Shown: positions 9,903 through 18,457, numbered from the stretch's first letter. The stretch is DNA of 33,370 nucleotides from Micromonospora sp. KC606 (GCF_004348675.1 NZ_SMKN01000040.1:1-33370), one strand, 5' to 3'. The notes: generated by a model not told the origin, from the sequence alone. Made by a program: numbers and translations.

Positions 9903-9934
9903 TTCTGCCCTCGGCGGATCTGCCGGCGGCAGAA
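9903..9934. promoter_or_regulatory. Two overlapping PopR-type operators upstream of clpP
   Basis: Site 1 is TTCTGCC-CTC-GGCGGAT (9903-9919) and site 2 is ATCTGCC-GGC-GGCAGAA (9918-9934). They share two bases and together form an outer perfect repeat, TTCTGCC with GGCAGAA. The Streptomyces PopR operator, as I recall it, is a tandem of TTCTGCC-3N-GGCAGAA. Each site here has one perfect and one degenerate half. They sit about 95-125 bp before the clpP start. Confidence 0.75.
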
Positions 9935-10028
9935 CCGCTGGGACAACGACCGTCTCCCGGCGCACGCTGGAGGCGCCGGTTCGCCGGGCGGATCCCGTCG
10001 CCCGCCGGCAACGTGGAGGGTGGTCACG

Positions 10029-10625
10029 ATGGTCGGGTACGACGTGCGGATGCTGGACGGCGGGCAGGCGTCCTTCGGTGACCAGGTCTTCGAGCGGCTG
10101 CTGAGGGAACGGATCGTCTTCCTCGGCACGGAGGTCACCGACGCCTCGGCCAATCAGATCTGCGCCCAGATCCTGCTGCTCGCCGCCGAGGACAGCAGGC
10201 GGGACATCTACCTCTACATCAACTCGCCAGGCGGCTCGGTGAGCGCCGGCATGGCCGTCTACGACACGATGCGGTACGTGCCCAACGACGTGGCCACCCT
10301 GGCTCTGGGGTTCGCCGGTTCGATGGGGCAGTTCCTGCTCTGCGCCGGGACGGCCGGGAAGCGCTTCGCGCTGCCCCACTCACGGGTCATGATGCACCAG
10401 CCCTCCGGCGGGATGGGTGGCACGGCTGCCGACATCACCATCCAGGCCGAGAACATGCTGCACGTCAAGCGGACCATGCAGGAGCTGATCGCCCGGCACA
10501 GCGGGCGCACCCTCGACGAGATCCAGCGCGACTGGGACCGGGATCGCTGGTTCACCGCCGAACAGGCCCGCGAGTACGGCCTGATCGACCGGGTGATCAG
10601 CCACGCCGACCAGCTCGGCGACTGA
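10029..10625 (+). CDS. clpP: ATP-dependent Clp protease proteolytic subunit (ClpP3-like)
   Basis: The serine protease core of the Clp proteasome-like machine, which degrades proteins fed by ClpX or ClpC. The 198-residue protein has the complete triad: Ser98 (FAGSMGQFLL), His123 (SRVMMHQP) and Asp172 (WDRDRWF). The handle region and INSPGGSVSAGMAVYDTM oxyanion segment are present. The ATG at 10029 follows GGAGG; a much longer upstream frame in the same phase overlaps the regulator gene and is not real. The PopR-type regulator and operators upstream suggest a ClpP3-class stress-induced subunit. Unlike Streptomyces clpP3clpP4, no second clpP follows. Confidence 0.95.
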   Translation: MVGYDVRMLDGGQASFGDQVFERLLRERIVFLGTEVTDASANQICAQILLLAAEDSRRDIYLYINSPGGSVSAGMAVYDTMRYVPNDVATLALGFAGSMGQFLLCAGTAGKRFALPHSRVMMHQPSGGMGGTAADITIQAENMLHVKRTMQELIARHSGRTLDEIQRDWDRDRWFTAEQAREYGLIDRVISHADQLGD

Positions 10626-10736
10626 CCGGTCCGCTTCCCCGGAGCGGCTTGCCTCCCCCGCCGGCGAAGTTTGATTTTCCGCTGCTGTCGGATGCCGACG
10701 GGCGGGTGGCCCAACCCCGCCGGGGGGAGAGAGAAC

Positions 10737-10766
10737 GACGGCCGGCGGGACGTCCCGCCGGCCGTC
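10737..10766. terminator. 30-bp perfect palindrome between convergent clpP and protease genes
   Basis: Bases 10737-10751 and 10752-10766 are exact reverse complements with no loop, so the transcript of either gene could fold into a very stable GC hairpin. The last nine bases recur once more just after. It ends 13 bp before the protease stop codon and suits a bidirectional terminator. Confidence 0.7.
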
Positions 10767-10778
10767 CCGCCGGCCAGG

Positions 10779-11660
10779 TCAGGGCAGGTCGACGTACTCG
10801 CCGAGGAAACCGCGGGCGCTGCCGGTGTCCAGCCGGTACACCACGTTGGTGGCGTAGCAGGGCGCGTCACCGGTGACCGTGGTGGCGGCGAGCACCCGCT
10901 GCCCGTCGACGGTGACGAAGTTCGGGCCGCCGGAGTCGCCGTAGCAGGCGCCGCCGTAGCCCCGGGACTCGTTCATCGCCAGCCGGACCCAGGTCTTGTT
11001 GAGCGCGTTGAAGCCGACCTCGGCCTTCATCCGGACGCCGCCGCCCGGGTGGACGTGACCGCCCGGGCCCCGCTCGGCCTCCTCGGTGCCGTAGCCCATG
11101 ACCTCCCACCGTGCCGTGTCGAGCGCCCGGGAGCCCAGGGCGTCGAGCTGACCGGCGGTGGGGAGCGTGGCCGGGGCGAACGACCAGCGCTCGGCCAGCG
11201 TGGCGGCCTGGGCATCGTCGAACTCGATCACCGCGATGTCGTGCGAGTCGGCGGAGTTGCCCGGGTAGGCGGGGCTGGTGTGTGCGGTGCCCTCTACACC
11301 GACCCGGGCCGCGATCTGCGCCGGGGTGAGCCCGGCGGCCGCGGCGGCGTCCAGCTCACCCTGCACGTCCTGGGCCAGCGAGACGTAGAAGCGCACGCCG
11401 GGCGTCCAGCCGGTGGTGCAGTGGGCGGCGGTGAGGAAGGTGTTCCGGTCGACCATCGTGCCGGTGCAGTACCAGTCGACGACATCCGGCGTGGCCGGGT
11501 CGCCGTCGCGGTCCCACAGGGCGACGAGCGCGCCGACCTCGGTGCGCTCGGGTGCCGGCACGGCGTTGTACGTGTTGATCGCCGACGCCGGGGCGGCGCC
11601 GGCCAGCGCCACGGCGAGCGCCGCTGTGGAAAGCGTGGCGAACAGAGTGGTGCGACGCAA
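10779..11660 (-). CDS. Secreted trypsin-like serine protease
   Basis: The 293-residue protein opens with a signal peptide (MRRTTLFATLSTAALAVALA, cleavage near APASA-IN). The chymotrypsin-fold triad is complete: His80 (LTAAHC), Asp141 (SHDIAVIEF) and Ser243 (GACYGDSGGPN). The glycine-rich primary pocket follows. Cysteines 65/81 and 239/near 263 are placed for disulphides. The start is a TTG at 11660 with GGAGG five bases upstream. The substrate is unknown; a pocket aspartate at the usual trypsin position, which would give Arg/Lys specificity, is not obvious here. It is likely extracellular. Confidence 0.92.
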   Translation of the reverse strand: MRRTTLFATLSTAALAVALAGAAPASAINTYNAVPAPERTEVGALVALWDRDGDPATPDVVDWYCTGTMVDRNTFLTAAHCTTGWTPGVRFYVSLAQDVQGELDAAAAAGLTPAQIAARVGVEGTAHTSPAYPGNSADSHDIAVIEFDDAQAATLAERWSFAPATLPTAGQLDALGSRALDTARWEVMGYGTEEAERGPGGHVHPGGGVRMKAEVGFNALNKTWVRLAMNESRGYGGACYGDSGGPNFVTVDGQRVLAATTVTGDAPCYATNVVYRLDTGSARGFLGEYVDLP

Positions 11661-12018
11661 AGGGTCCTCCGGATCACTGACGTGGATACGCGGGCATCGT
11701 GCCCGGGCAGCGGGCGGACGCGCCCCCTCGATCGTGTCCGCCGACCGTCACGCAGAAGCCGCGACCCACGGGCTGCGATGCCATCAGAGCCTATGCCGGG
11801 AGCGGGGCGCCGCGCGCCGCGCGCGGGCGTAGCGCTTTTCCGCCAGTTCCCGTTACATCGTCCGACGTCGTCGTCGGGGCGCTCTCGCCGTTCCACGTTG
11901 GTGTTCGCACGGCAGCGCCGGCATCAGCAGCGGAGCGGCCCGGGCCCCACCGCGCCCGGCCGCTCCAGCGGGCGAAGTCGCCGTTCGTACCGACACCCTG
12001 AGGTGGGGCGGGGCAGCG
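11661..12018. other. Gene-free gap upstream of the secreted protease
   Basis: Frames here are short or lack SD sites and look like GC-rich noise. The part next to 11660 should hold the protease promoter, but I cannot pick out hexamers. The part before 12018 follows the DoxX-like gene and has no clear terminator hairpin. Confidence 0.6.
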
Positions 12019-12546
12019 TCATCGGGGGACGCCGGTCGGGCGCTCGACGTCGCCACGAAAGCCCTGGCGGGAACCGACAGCGCCGACCGGGCGCAGGATC
12101 GGAGGACGAAGTCGGGTGCTCCACAGCGCCCAGGCGATGAACAGCGCCTGGAATGGCAGGCGCAGCCATGGGTACCAGCCACCGGGCTGACCGTCGACGT
12201 CGATGCCGGCCACTGCGACGTAGACGTTACCGGGGAACACGGCGATCAGGTACGCCGCAAGCGCGAGACCGACCGACGGGCGCCACTGACCGCGCACCAC
12301 CACCAGCGCCACACCGAGCCCGATCTCGATCAATCCGGTGATGACGATGAGCGCCTCAGCGGCGGGCGTCCACGCAGGCAGGTGTTGCAGGAACGGCGTC
12401 GGCGACACGAGATGGGCCACCCCTGCGACCACCATGGCGACGGCCATGCCGATCCGTGCCGTCGACCGAGCGTCGAAGCGGTGAGAAACCAGTTGGACCA
12501 CCGCGGCGAGCAGGGTCGCGATGGCCAACACAACGAAGAAGATCAT
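12019..12546 (-). CDS. DoxX-like integral membrane protein
   Basis: A 175-residue protein with four hydrophobic helices: about 1-20, 32-52 (IGMAVAMVVAGVAHLVSP), 64-86 (AEALIVITGLIEIGLGVALVV) and 92-116, plus a last segment near 135-150. The GVAHLVSPTPFLQHLPAW segment followed by a glycine-rich IEIGLG helix is typical of the DoxX/DUF4267-like family. The ATG at 12546 has GGAG seven bases upstream. The tail after residue 150 is polar. Function of this family is poorly known; some members are linked to redox or quinone metabolism. Confidence 0.7.
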   Translation of the reverse strand: MIFFVVLAIATLLAAVVQLVSHRFDARSTARIGMAVAMVVAGVAHLVSPTPFLQHLPAWTPAAEALIVITGLIEIGLGVALVVVRGQWRPSVGLALAAYLIAVFPGNVYVAVAGIDVDGQPGGWYPWLRLPFQALFIAWALWSTRLRPPILRPVGAVGSRQGFRGDVERPTGVPR

Positions 12547-12567
12547 CTAAGGACTCCGACCGAGACT

Positions 12568-12622
12568 CAACTTGACACTGCAAAGATGCGCCTCGGAGGC
12601 GCAACTTGTCAATGAAAAGATG
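12568..12622. promoter_or_regulatory. Direct-repeat and palindrome array upstream of the DoxX-like gene
   Basis: A 21-base sequence at 12568-12588 (CAACTTGACACTGCAAAGATG in abbreviated form: CAACTTGACA...AAGATG) recurs at 12602-12622 with four changes. Between them lies a near-perfect palindrome GCGCCTC-G-GAGGCGC (12588-12602). The spacing of about 34 bp and position just upstream of the leftward gene suggest an operator for an unlinked regulator. Confidence 0.45.
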
Positions 12623-12737
12623 GTGGTTGGTGGCGGTGACGGTCAGCATGCCGACCCACCGGCGCACGTCTTTCCGGTGGCCCAGCAGTCTGCGGTCGCC
12701 CCCTCATGAGGGGGTAGCCCACCCGGACGCGTCGGGT

Positions 12738-12773
12738 AGAGTAATAATTGTACGCGTACGAAAAAGGCGGGAG
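12738..12773 (+). promoter_or_regulatory. AT-rich promoter with 10-bp palindrome before the ABC operon
   Basis: TAGAGTAATAAT (12737-12748) is an unusual AT-rich spot and a possible -10 region. It is followed directly by a perfect palindrome GTACGCGTAC (12750-12759) and then the SD GGGAG of the first ABC gene. The palindrome is where a TetR-family operator would be expected. A related half, GTACGCG (17125-17131), lies about 15 bp upstream of the tetR start codon. Confidence 0.5.
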
Positions 12774-12777
12774 AGCG

Positions 12778-14616
12778 ATGGGAGGCATCCAGTCCGATGT
12801 GGCGGCCGGGCAGTCCACGCCGTCATCGGGAGCCCTTTTCCCGGCGCTACAGCCTGCGAGCACCGGACAGCTCCTGCGTCCGCACGTCACGAGGTTCGCG
12901 GTCGTCGCCATCCTGCAGGTCATCGGCGCCGTCGCGGGATTGGCGCCGCTGCTGGCGGTTGTCGAGCTGGGCCGTGTCCTGCTGTCGCCCGGCCCGGTCG
13001 ACCGGGCCCACATCTGGACCGTCGTGACGCTGGGCGCGGTCGGCCTGTTCGTCCGGCTGGTGTTCACCGCCGCGTCGGCAGGGCTCGGCCACATTCTCGA
13101 CGGCAAGGTGCAGCTCTCGCTGCGTCGGGAACTTGCCGCCAGCCTCGGGCGCGCGCCCATCGGCTGGTTCTCCCGCCGCCGCAGCGGGGAGTTGGCGAAG
13201 GTGGTCGGCGAGGACGTCAGCGCCGTACACCCGTTCATCGCCCACGCCCCCGGCGAACTCGTCTCCGCGTTCGTCGTACCGCTGGTGTCGCTGGTCTACC
13301 TGCTTACCGTCGACTGGCGACTCATGCTGATCACCTTGATCCCGGTACTGCTGGCCATCGCGCACGTTCCGTTGCTGATGACCTCGGCGCGCACGGGCGA
13401 ACAGAAGGACTTCGACGCGGCGATGGGCCGGCTAGCCAGCTCCGTCGTCGAGTTCGTGCAGGGCATCTCCGTGGTCAAGGCGTTCGGCGGCGCCGAGCGC
13501 GCCCACCGTAAGTTCCTCACCGCCGCCGACGACTTCGTCGACATCTTCACCCGCTGGGTGCGCGGCGTCTCCGCGGTCGCCGCCGGGATGCAACTGGCGC
13601 TGTCGCCGCCCTTCGTGCTGGGGGTCGTGCTGCTCGGCGGCACGGTGCTGATCACGTCCGGCGGCATGGCCGCGGCCGACCTGCTGCCCTTCCTGCTGCT
13701 GGGGCTGGGCCTGACCGCACCCGTCGCGGCCCTCGGTCACGGCTTCGACGACATGCGGGCCGCCGGGCGCGCGGTCGGCCGCATCCGCGAGGTCCTCAAG
13801 GTGGGGGCGCTGCCGGAGCCCGCGTACCCCGTCGCCCCGCAGGACGATCGGGTCGAATTGCACCACGTCCGGTTCGGCTACGACGGCGGCCATGAGGTGC
13901 TGCGCGGGGTCGACCTGGCGCTTGAGCCGGGCACGGTCACCGCGCTCGTCGGGCCGTCCGGCAGCGGGAAGTCCACCCTGGTCCAGCTGCTGGCGCGGTT
14001 CTTCGACCCCACCGACGGATCGGTCCGCCTCGGCGGCGTCGACCTGCGCGACATCGGCAGCAGGGAGCTCTACCGCAGGGTCTCCTTCTTCCTCCAGGAC
14101 GTCCGCCTCCTGCGCGCGTCGGTCGCGGACAACATCGCGCTGGCGGTCCCGCACGCGAACCTCGACGACGTGGTGCGTGCCGCCCGGCTGGCGCACATCC
14201 ACGACCGCATCCTCGAACTACCCCGCGGCTACGAGACCGTGCTCGGCGAGGAGGTCAAGCTCTCCGGCGGCGAGGCGCAGCGCATCGCGATCGCGCGCGC
14301 CCTGGCGGCTGACACACCCGTCCTGGTGCTCGACGAGGCGACCGCCTTCGCCGACCCGCAGACCGACCGGGCGGTGCGCCAGGCCCTGGCGATGCTGCGC
14401 GACCGGACTGTCCTGGTCATCGCCCACCGCCTGGAGACCATCGCCGACGCCGACACCGTCGTGATGCTGGAGGACGGAACGGTCGTCGAGCGCGGCAGGC
14501 CCACCGACCTGCTCGCCGAGAACGGAAAGTTCGCCGCGTTCTGGCGGACCCAGCACCCCACGGTCGCCGACGACAGCGAAACCCGCGGTGGCGTACCGCA
14601 AGGAGACCAGACCTGA
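12778..14616 (+). CDS. ABC transporter, fused permease and ATPase (subunit 1 of a heterodimer)
   Basis: A type IV (exporter-fold) ABC half-transporter of 612 residues. Six TM helices occupy about 35-320. The nucleotide-binding domain has Walker A GPSGSGKST near 392, an intact Q-loop (FFLQDVRLLR), signature LSGGEAQRIAIARA near 495, Walker B VLVLDEAT near 517 and H-loop IAHRLE. The LRASVADNI and DEATAFADP patterns recall YbtQ/IrtB-type proteins of siderophore systems, though drug or peptide export is equally possible. The ATG at 12778 follows GGGAG. The stop shares one base with the next start (TGATG), so the pair is translationally coupled. The first 25 residues are a polar extension. Confidence 0.93.
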   Translation: MGGIQSDVAAGQSTPSSGALFPALQPASTGQLLRPHVTRFAVVAILQVIGAVAGLAPLLAVVELGRVLLSPGPVDRAHIWTVVTLGAVGLFVRLVFTAASAGLGHILDGKVQLSLRRELAASLGRAPIGWFSRRRSGELAKVVGEDVSAVHPFIAHAPGELVSAFVVPLVSLVYLLTVDWRLMLITLIPVLLAIAHVPLLMTSARTGEQKDFDAAMGRLASSVVEFVQGISVVKAFGGAERAHRKFLTAADDFVDIFTRWVRGVSAVAAGMQLALSPPFVLGVVLLGGTVLITSGGMAAADLLPFLLLGLGLTAPVAALGHGFDDMRAAGRAVGRIREVLKVGALPEPAYPVAPQDDRVELHHVRFGYDGGHEVLRGVDLALEPGTVTALVGPSGSGKSTLVQLLARFFDPTDGSVRLGGVDLRDIGSRELYRRVSFFLQDVRLLRASVADNIALAVPHANLDDVVRAARLAHIHDRILELPRGYETVLGEEVKLSGGEAQRIAIARALAADTPVLVLDEATAFADPQTDRAVRQALAMLRDRTVLVIAHRLETIADADTVVMLEDGTVVERGRPTDLLAENGKFAAFWRTQHPTVADDSETRGGVPQGDQT

Positions 14617-16331
14617 TGATAACGATGCTGCTGCGCGTGCTCGGCGACGAGTTCGCCAAGCCGATGCGCCGCACTGTCGCCCTGATGACCACGACCGCCG
14701 TAGTGGAGGGTCTGCTCTACGCGCTGCTGGTTCCCGTGCTGCGGGCTCTGTTCGGGAAGACACCGTCGGACGCCTGGCCCTGGCTGATCGCGTTCGCGGC
14801 CTCCGTCGCGGTCTACGCGGTGCTGCGCCACACCAGCGACCTGTCCGGCATGCGCGTCGGGACCACGATGCTGCGGGGCATGTACCACCACCTCGGCGAG
14901 CACCTCGCGCGGCTGCCCATCGGCTGGTACAACGCCGCCCGGGTCGGCGAGGTGTCCGTCATGGCCAGCCGCGGCCTGCTCGCCGCGATGGGCGTGGCCG
15001 CGCACCTGCTGGCGCCGTTCATCTCCGCCTGCGTGACCCCGTTGACGATCGTCGCTGTGATGATGGTGTTCAACTGGCAGCTGGGGCTGGCCGCGCTGGT
15101 CGCTGCGCCGCTCGTGGTGGCCATCCAGGTCTGGACCGCACGGTCGATGGCTGCCAAGGACGCCGAGAACGCCGAGCGCAGCAACGAGGCCAGCGCCCGG
15201 ATCATCGAGTACCTGCAGGCCCAGCCGGTGCTGCGGGCGGGCGGGCGCAGCAGCGAGCGGTTCTCTCTGCTCGACGGCGCGCTACAGGGCGTCGAGCGGG
15301 CTTCCCGCCGCCAGACGTTGTCGGTGCTGCCCGGTGCGGTGGGCATGACGCTCGCGGTGCAGGGTGCCTTCACCACGCTGCTGGTCCTGGGGACCTACCT
15401 CGCGCTCGGCGGCGGCATCGGCGTCGCGGAGGTCCTGACGATTTTCGTGCTGGCCGCACGCAGCGCGGACCCGTTGCTGTCCCTGTCGGACATCGGCGGC
15501 AAACTCCGCGGCGCGCGCGCCGAACTGGACCGGCTCGACAAGGTGCTGCGCAGCGAGCCGCTTCCCGAGGCGACCCAGCCGGTCCAGCCGAAGCGATCCG
15601 ATCTGGAGTTCGACGCTGTCACCTTCCGCCACGGTGACCGCGTGGTGCTCGACGGTCTGTCGTTGTCGGTACCGCAGGGCCAGCGGCTGGCCGTCGTCGG
15701 GCCGTCCGGCGCGGGCAAGAGCACCCTGCTGCAGTTGCTCGCCCGGTTCTACGACGTGGACGGGGGCGCTGTGCGCGTGGGCGGTGTCGACGTACGCGAC
15801 GTCGACCCCGAAGTGTTGATGGCCCAGATCGCCATCGTCTTCCAGGACGTCTACCTCTTCGACGGCACCATCGAGGAGAACGTACGGCTCGGCCGCCCCG
15901 ACGCCAGCGAGGCCGAGGTCCGGGTCGCGGCGACCGCCGCGCGGCTGGACGAGGTCGTCGAGCGGCTGCCCGGCGGGTGGGCCGCGAACGTCGGCGAGGG
16001 CGGTGCGCTGCTCTCCGGTGGCGAGCGCCAGCGGGTCTCGATCGCCCGGGCGCTGCTGAAGAAGGCACCGGTCGTGCTGCTCGACGAGGTAACCTCGGCG
16101 CTGGACCCGGTGAACGAGGCGGCCGTGCACGACGGCATCGAGCGCCTGGTGGCGGGCCGGACGGTCGTGATGGTCGCGCACCGGATGCGGACCGTCCAAA
16201 ACGCCGACCGCGTCGCCTTCGTCGACGGCGGGCGGGTCATCGAGGAGGGCAGCCACGACGAGCTTTTGCGCCGCGGCGGCCGCTACGCCGACTTCTGGAA
16301 CATCTCCATGTCACCCGTCGGGAGTGAATAA
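14616..16331 (+). CDS. ABC transporter, fused permease and ATPase (subunit 2 of a heterodimer)
   Basis: This 571-residue half-transporter is the partner of the preceding one. The membrane domain covers about 1-300. The nucleotide-binding domain has Walker A GPSGAGKST near 362, Q-loop IVFQDVYLF, signature LSGGERQRVSIARAL near 465, Walker B VVLLDEVTSALD with the catalytic Glu near 490, and H-loop VAHRM. Neither subunit has the degenerate Walker B Glu seen in asymmetric exporters, so both ATP sites look competent. The paired order resembles YbtP/YbtQ and IrtA/IrtB, but no siderophore genes are in the window and the substrate stays open. The TetR gene converges on it from the right. Confidence 0.93.
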   Translation: MITMLLRVLGDEFAKPMRRTVALMTTTAVVEGLLYALLVPVLRALFGKTPSDAWPWLIAFAASVAVYAVLRHTSDLSGMRVGTTMLRGMYHHLGEHLARLPIGWYNAARVGEVSVMASRGLLAAMGVAAHLLAPFISACVTPLTIVAVMMVFNWQLGLAALVAAPLVVAIQVWTARSMAAKDAENAERSNEASARIIEYLQAQPVLRAGGRSSERFSLLDGALQGVERASRRQTLSVLPGAVGMTLAVQGAFTTLLVLGTYLALGGGIGVAEVLTIFVLAARSADPLLSLSDIGGKLRGARAELDRLDKVLRSEPLPEATQPVQPKRSDLEFDAVTFRHGDRVVLDGLSLSVPQGQRLAVVGPSGAGKSTLLQLLARFYDVDGGAVRVGGVDVRDVDPEVLMAQIAIVFQDVYLFDGTIEENVRLGRPDASEAEVRVAATAARLDEVVERLPGGWAANVGEGGALLSGGERQRVSIARALLKKAPVVLLDEVTSALDPVNEAAVHDGIERLVAGRTVVMVAHRMRTVQNADRVAFVDGGRVIEEGSHDELLRRGGRYADFWNISMSPVGSE

Positions 16332-16423
16332 GCCGGTCGATGGCTTGCCCCCGGCGCGGTTCCACCTGACTATGATCGCTCCTTCTGCTCCGGTTTCCGC
16401 TGTGCCCGCAGGCGCCGGCTCGC

Positions 16424-17110
16424 CTACCGGTCTTCGAGCTTTGCCGGGCCGTGGTCGGGCAGCAGCCCGTTGACGATTGCCGTCAATGCCTGCCGGTGGG
16501 TGTCCCGGGCGTTGAGCTCGGCCCAGCGTCCGGCGACGGACGCCAGCCGCGGGTGCGTTGCGGTCGTCAGCCGTGCGACGACCTGGTCCTGGTAGACCAT
16601 GCCCGTCCGGGCGCGACGGCGGTTGCTGGTCACGCGGACGATCAAGTTCCCGAGGATGTAGAACCAGATCGTGCGGTAGACGTGGACGGCCCCGTCGGCG
16701 GAGTAGCCGTAGTCGACGGCGGCTCCCACCATCACCTCCACAATCCACAGGGCGGAGGGGGCGATGAGGTCGTCGCCGGTCAGCACCTCGATGATCCACG
16801 GGCGCTCCGCGAGCAGTTCGTAGAGCAGAATCGAGGCCGCGACAAGCCGTTCACGGGGATCGGCGGGGAACTCGGGCCGGGGCATGGTCCGGGCCTGCGA
16901 CTCCAGCACATGCACGAGGAGATCGTCCTTGTCGCGCACGTGGTGGTAAAGCGCCATCGGCGCGGTGCCCAGTTCGTTCGCCAGGCGCCGCATCGACAGC
17001 TTCTCCAGGCTCTCGGTCTGCAAGATCTGAGTTGCCGCGGCGATGATCGCGTCCAGGGACAGGCGCGGTGGTCGACCGACGCCCCGTTTGTGGGGTTCCT
17101 CAGCGGGCAT
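16424..17110 (-). CDS. TetR-family transcriptional regulator
   Basis: With the ATG at 17110 (SD GGATGGAGAG) the protein has 228 residues. The N-terminal HTH runs from about 15 to 65 (LSLDAIIAAATQILQTE, SMRRLANELGTAPMALYHHV), ending in the classic YHHVRDKDDLL. The C-terminal domain is helical, with WIIEVLTGDD and the TetR_C-type YRTIWFYILGNLI segment. It probably represses the convergent ABC pair in response to its substrate. A longer frame to 17368 overlaps the att-repeat and is not supported. The promoter side lies within the repeated att-arm region, so element insertion has moved or replaced upstream DNA. Confidence 0.88.
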   Translation of the reverse strand: MPAEEPHKRGVGRPPRLSLDAIIAAATQILQTESLEKLSMRRLANELGTAPMALYHHVRDKDDLLVHVLESQARTMPRPEFPADPRERLVAASILLYELLAERPWIIEVLTGDDLIAPSALWIVEVMVGAAVDYGYSADGAVHVYRTIWFYILGNLIVRVTSNRRRARTGMVYQDQVVARLTTATHPRLASVAGRWAELNARDTHRQALTAIVNGLLPDHGPAKLEDR

Positions 17111-17191
17111 CTCTCCATCCTCCAGTACGCGGTCCCGCTGGTGTCCGACGGTGCCGGTGAGACCGGGCCCGGATGTGAGGAACAGGGATGG

Positions 17192-17337
17192 TTTTGCACG
17201 GACGGCTGCAAACGGCGACTCCGGGTGGCATCCGGCTGCACAGGTCGGCTGATCCACGCGGGAACGTCCTGCTACCCAGATAGTGTTCTTGCTGATCTTC
17301 GAGGTGCCCCGGCAGGATTCGAACCTGCGACACACGG
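17192..17337. repeat. Left copy of the 146-bp att-arm direct repeat
   Basis: This block repeats at 22423-22570. The first 56 bases (17192-17247) match with five changes, a central part of about 40 bases has diverged, and the last 47 bases (tRNA 3' end and flank) match with one base missing. Equal internal spacing (99 versus 100 bases) shows a common origin. Confidence 0.85.
17303..17337 (-). other. att site: decayed tRNA 3'-end fragment (left)
   Basis: On the minus strand this gives the T arm GCAGG-TTCGAAT-CCTGC, acceptor 3' strand and terminal ACC of a tRNA. The acceptor has lost one G relative to the right copy, and no anticodon arm precedes it. It cannot be a working tRNA; it marks the left boundary of element 1. 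Confidence 0.8.
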
Positions 17338-17522
17338 CTGTCGACCGACGCCCTCGCGGCCTTGTCATCGATCGTCAAGACAGCTTTGGCCTGCACAAAC
17401 ACAGCCAGCCGTCGATCACTACTTCTCGTTAGTGGTCAACGCCCGGCACGGGTTTTCGGGGGGTAAACGAGGGCTGTCCCGTTCGCCGGCGGGGAGCGGG
17501 ACGGAACGATCGCGCAGGCGGC

Positions 17523-17542
17523 GCCCCACCGGGGCACTTTTT
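17523..17542 (+). terminator. Rho-independent-like terminator inside element 1
   Basis: GCCCC-ACCG-GGGC (17523-17535) is followed by AC and a run of five T (17538-17542), a rare T-tailed hairpin in this GC-rich sequence. No rightward gene upstream remains, so it may be a relic of a deleted gene. Confidence 0.5.
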
Positions 17543-17763
17543 GGGTAGTTGACGCCCGAATCTGTCGGTGTTGTTTACCCAATCGCACTTTGACATGGAC
17601 AAACGTCAATCAGACTTCGAGCGAATCCGATGCGAGGTTCGACCCCTCCTGAGACGCGCGGGAATCAGCAGGCGCGCGGCCAGGCAACTGCTACTGATTC
17701 TCGGCTCTCGTTGTCGTCGCCGTGTAGGGCGCGGCTACCGACAGCGGTAGTGCCCGTACCGGC

Positions 17764-17880
17764 CCAGTAGTCGGACGTCGCCTCCATCGCCACCGGTTCG
17801 ACCTGCTGGTCACGCAGCCACTGCGCTAGCCGCAGCAACTCCGACATCGCCGTGGCGTACTCGCCTATCTCCTGCAACCG
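17764..17880 (-). pseudogene. IS110-family transposase fragment
   Basis: The leftward frame reads SELLRLAQWLRDQQVEP then VAMEATSDYW, the conserved N-terminal DEDD-domain segment of IS110/IS1111 transposases. The similarity stops abruptly after YW and the following residues are unrelated. The rest of the transposase is missing. Confidence 0.6.
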
Positions 17881-17945
17881 CCTACCCGGGCTGGTGGCGT
17901 GTGGCCCGTACGCGAGACTGCGTAGATTTCCGTGTTTGACCTGGG

Positions 17946-17993
17946 CGTGGTCCTTCCCGGACAGGACGTTGATCCTGTCCGGGAAGGACCACG
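17946..17993. repeat. Perfect 21-bp inverted repeat before an IS256-type fragment
   Basis: Bases 17946-17966 pair with 17973-17993 across a six-base loop. The right arm contains GGGAAGGA, the likely SD of the transposase fragment whose ATG begins three bases after the stem. A transcript entering from outside would bury the SD. Confidence 0.8.
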
Positions 17994-17995
17994 TC

Positions 17996-18160
17996 ATGGC
18001 AGACAAGAAGAACGCTGTTCAACTTCCGCAGCCGACGGCGGCGGAGGTGGAGTTCGCTCAGCAACTGGTAGAGCGGGCGAAGGCCGACGGGGTGGCGCTG
18101 GTCGGGCCGGATGGTCTCCTCGCGGGGATCACGCGCACCGTCCTCGAATCGGCCCTCATG
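17996..18160 (+). pseudogene. IS256 (Mutator)-family transposase N-terminal fragment
   Basis: Begins MADKKNAVQLPQ and continues QQLVERAKADGVALVGPDG then LLAGITRTVLESALM, the N-terminal pattern of actinobacterial IS256-type transposases. After about 55 residues the frame becomes unrelated sequence with no DDE motif. It is a truncated relic. Confidence 0.65.
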
Positions 18161-18427
18161 CTTCCATCCTCAGGGCTTTCGGCTATGCGAGCGCGACATC
18201 TGCGAGCTCTGCCCGTCGGGGCCAAGCTGGGCGAAGTAGGGACCCTATCGACCGTCACCCGCCGGCCGGCTCCGCGCACCGTCAGTTCGAAAGAGCGCGC
18301 TCAACGGGCCGTGATGCCCGAAACGTCGGCGGTCGGCGGCAGCGTTGGGTGCCGCTCGTGCCCCCCTCATGACCGCTGGGCGCCACGGTTACTGGCCCGT
18401 GGATGGCCCGTCGCGGTGAAACGCGGA

Positions 18428-18457
18428 CCGGGGCCGCCCCCGCAGAAGCGGCCCCGG
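18428..18457 (-). terminator. GC hairpin after the CU044_5270-type gene
   Basis: Perfect 10-bp stem (18428-18437 with 18448-18457), ten-base loop, placed 11 bases after the stop of the leftward sigma-factor operon. Confidence 0.7.

Noticed and set aside
9216..10028. Long N-terminal extension of clpP
   Set aside because: Overlaps the PopR-type gene and the operator region; clpP starts at 10029 with a good SD and normal length.
17303..17337. tRNA gene at the left att site
   Set aside because: Only T arm and a damaged acceptor; no D or anticodon arm precedes it.
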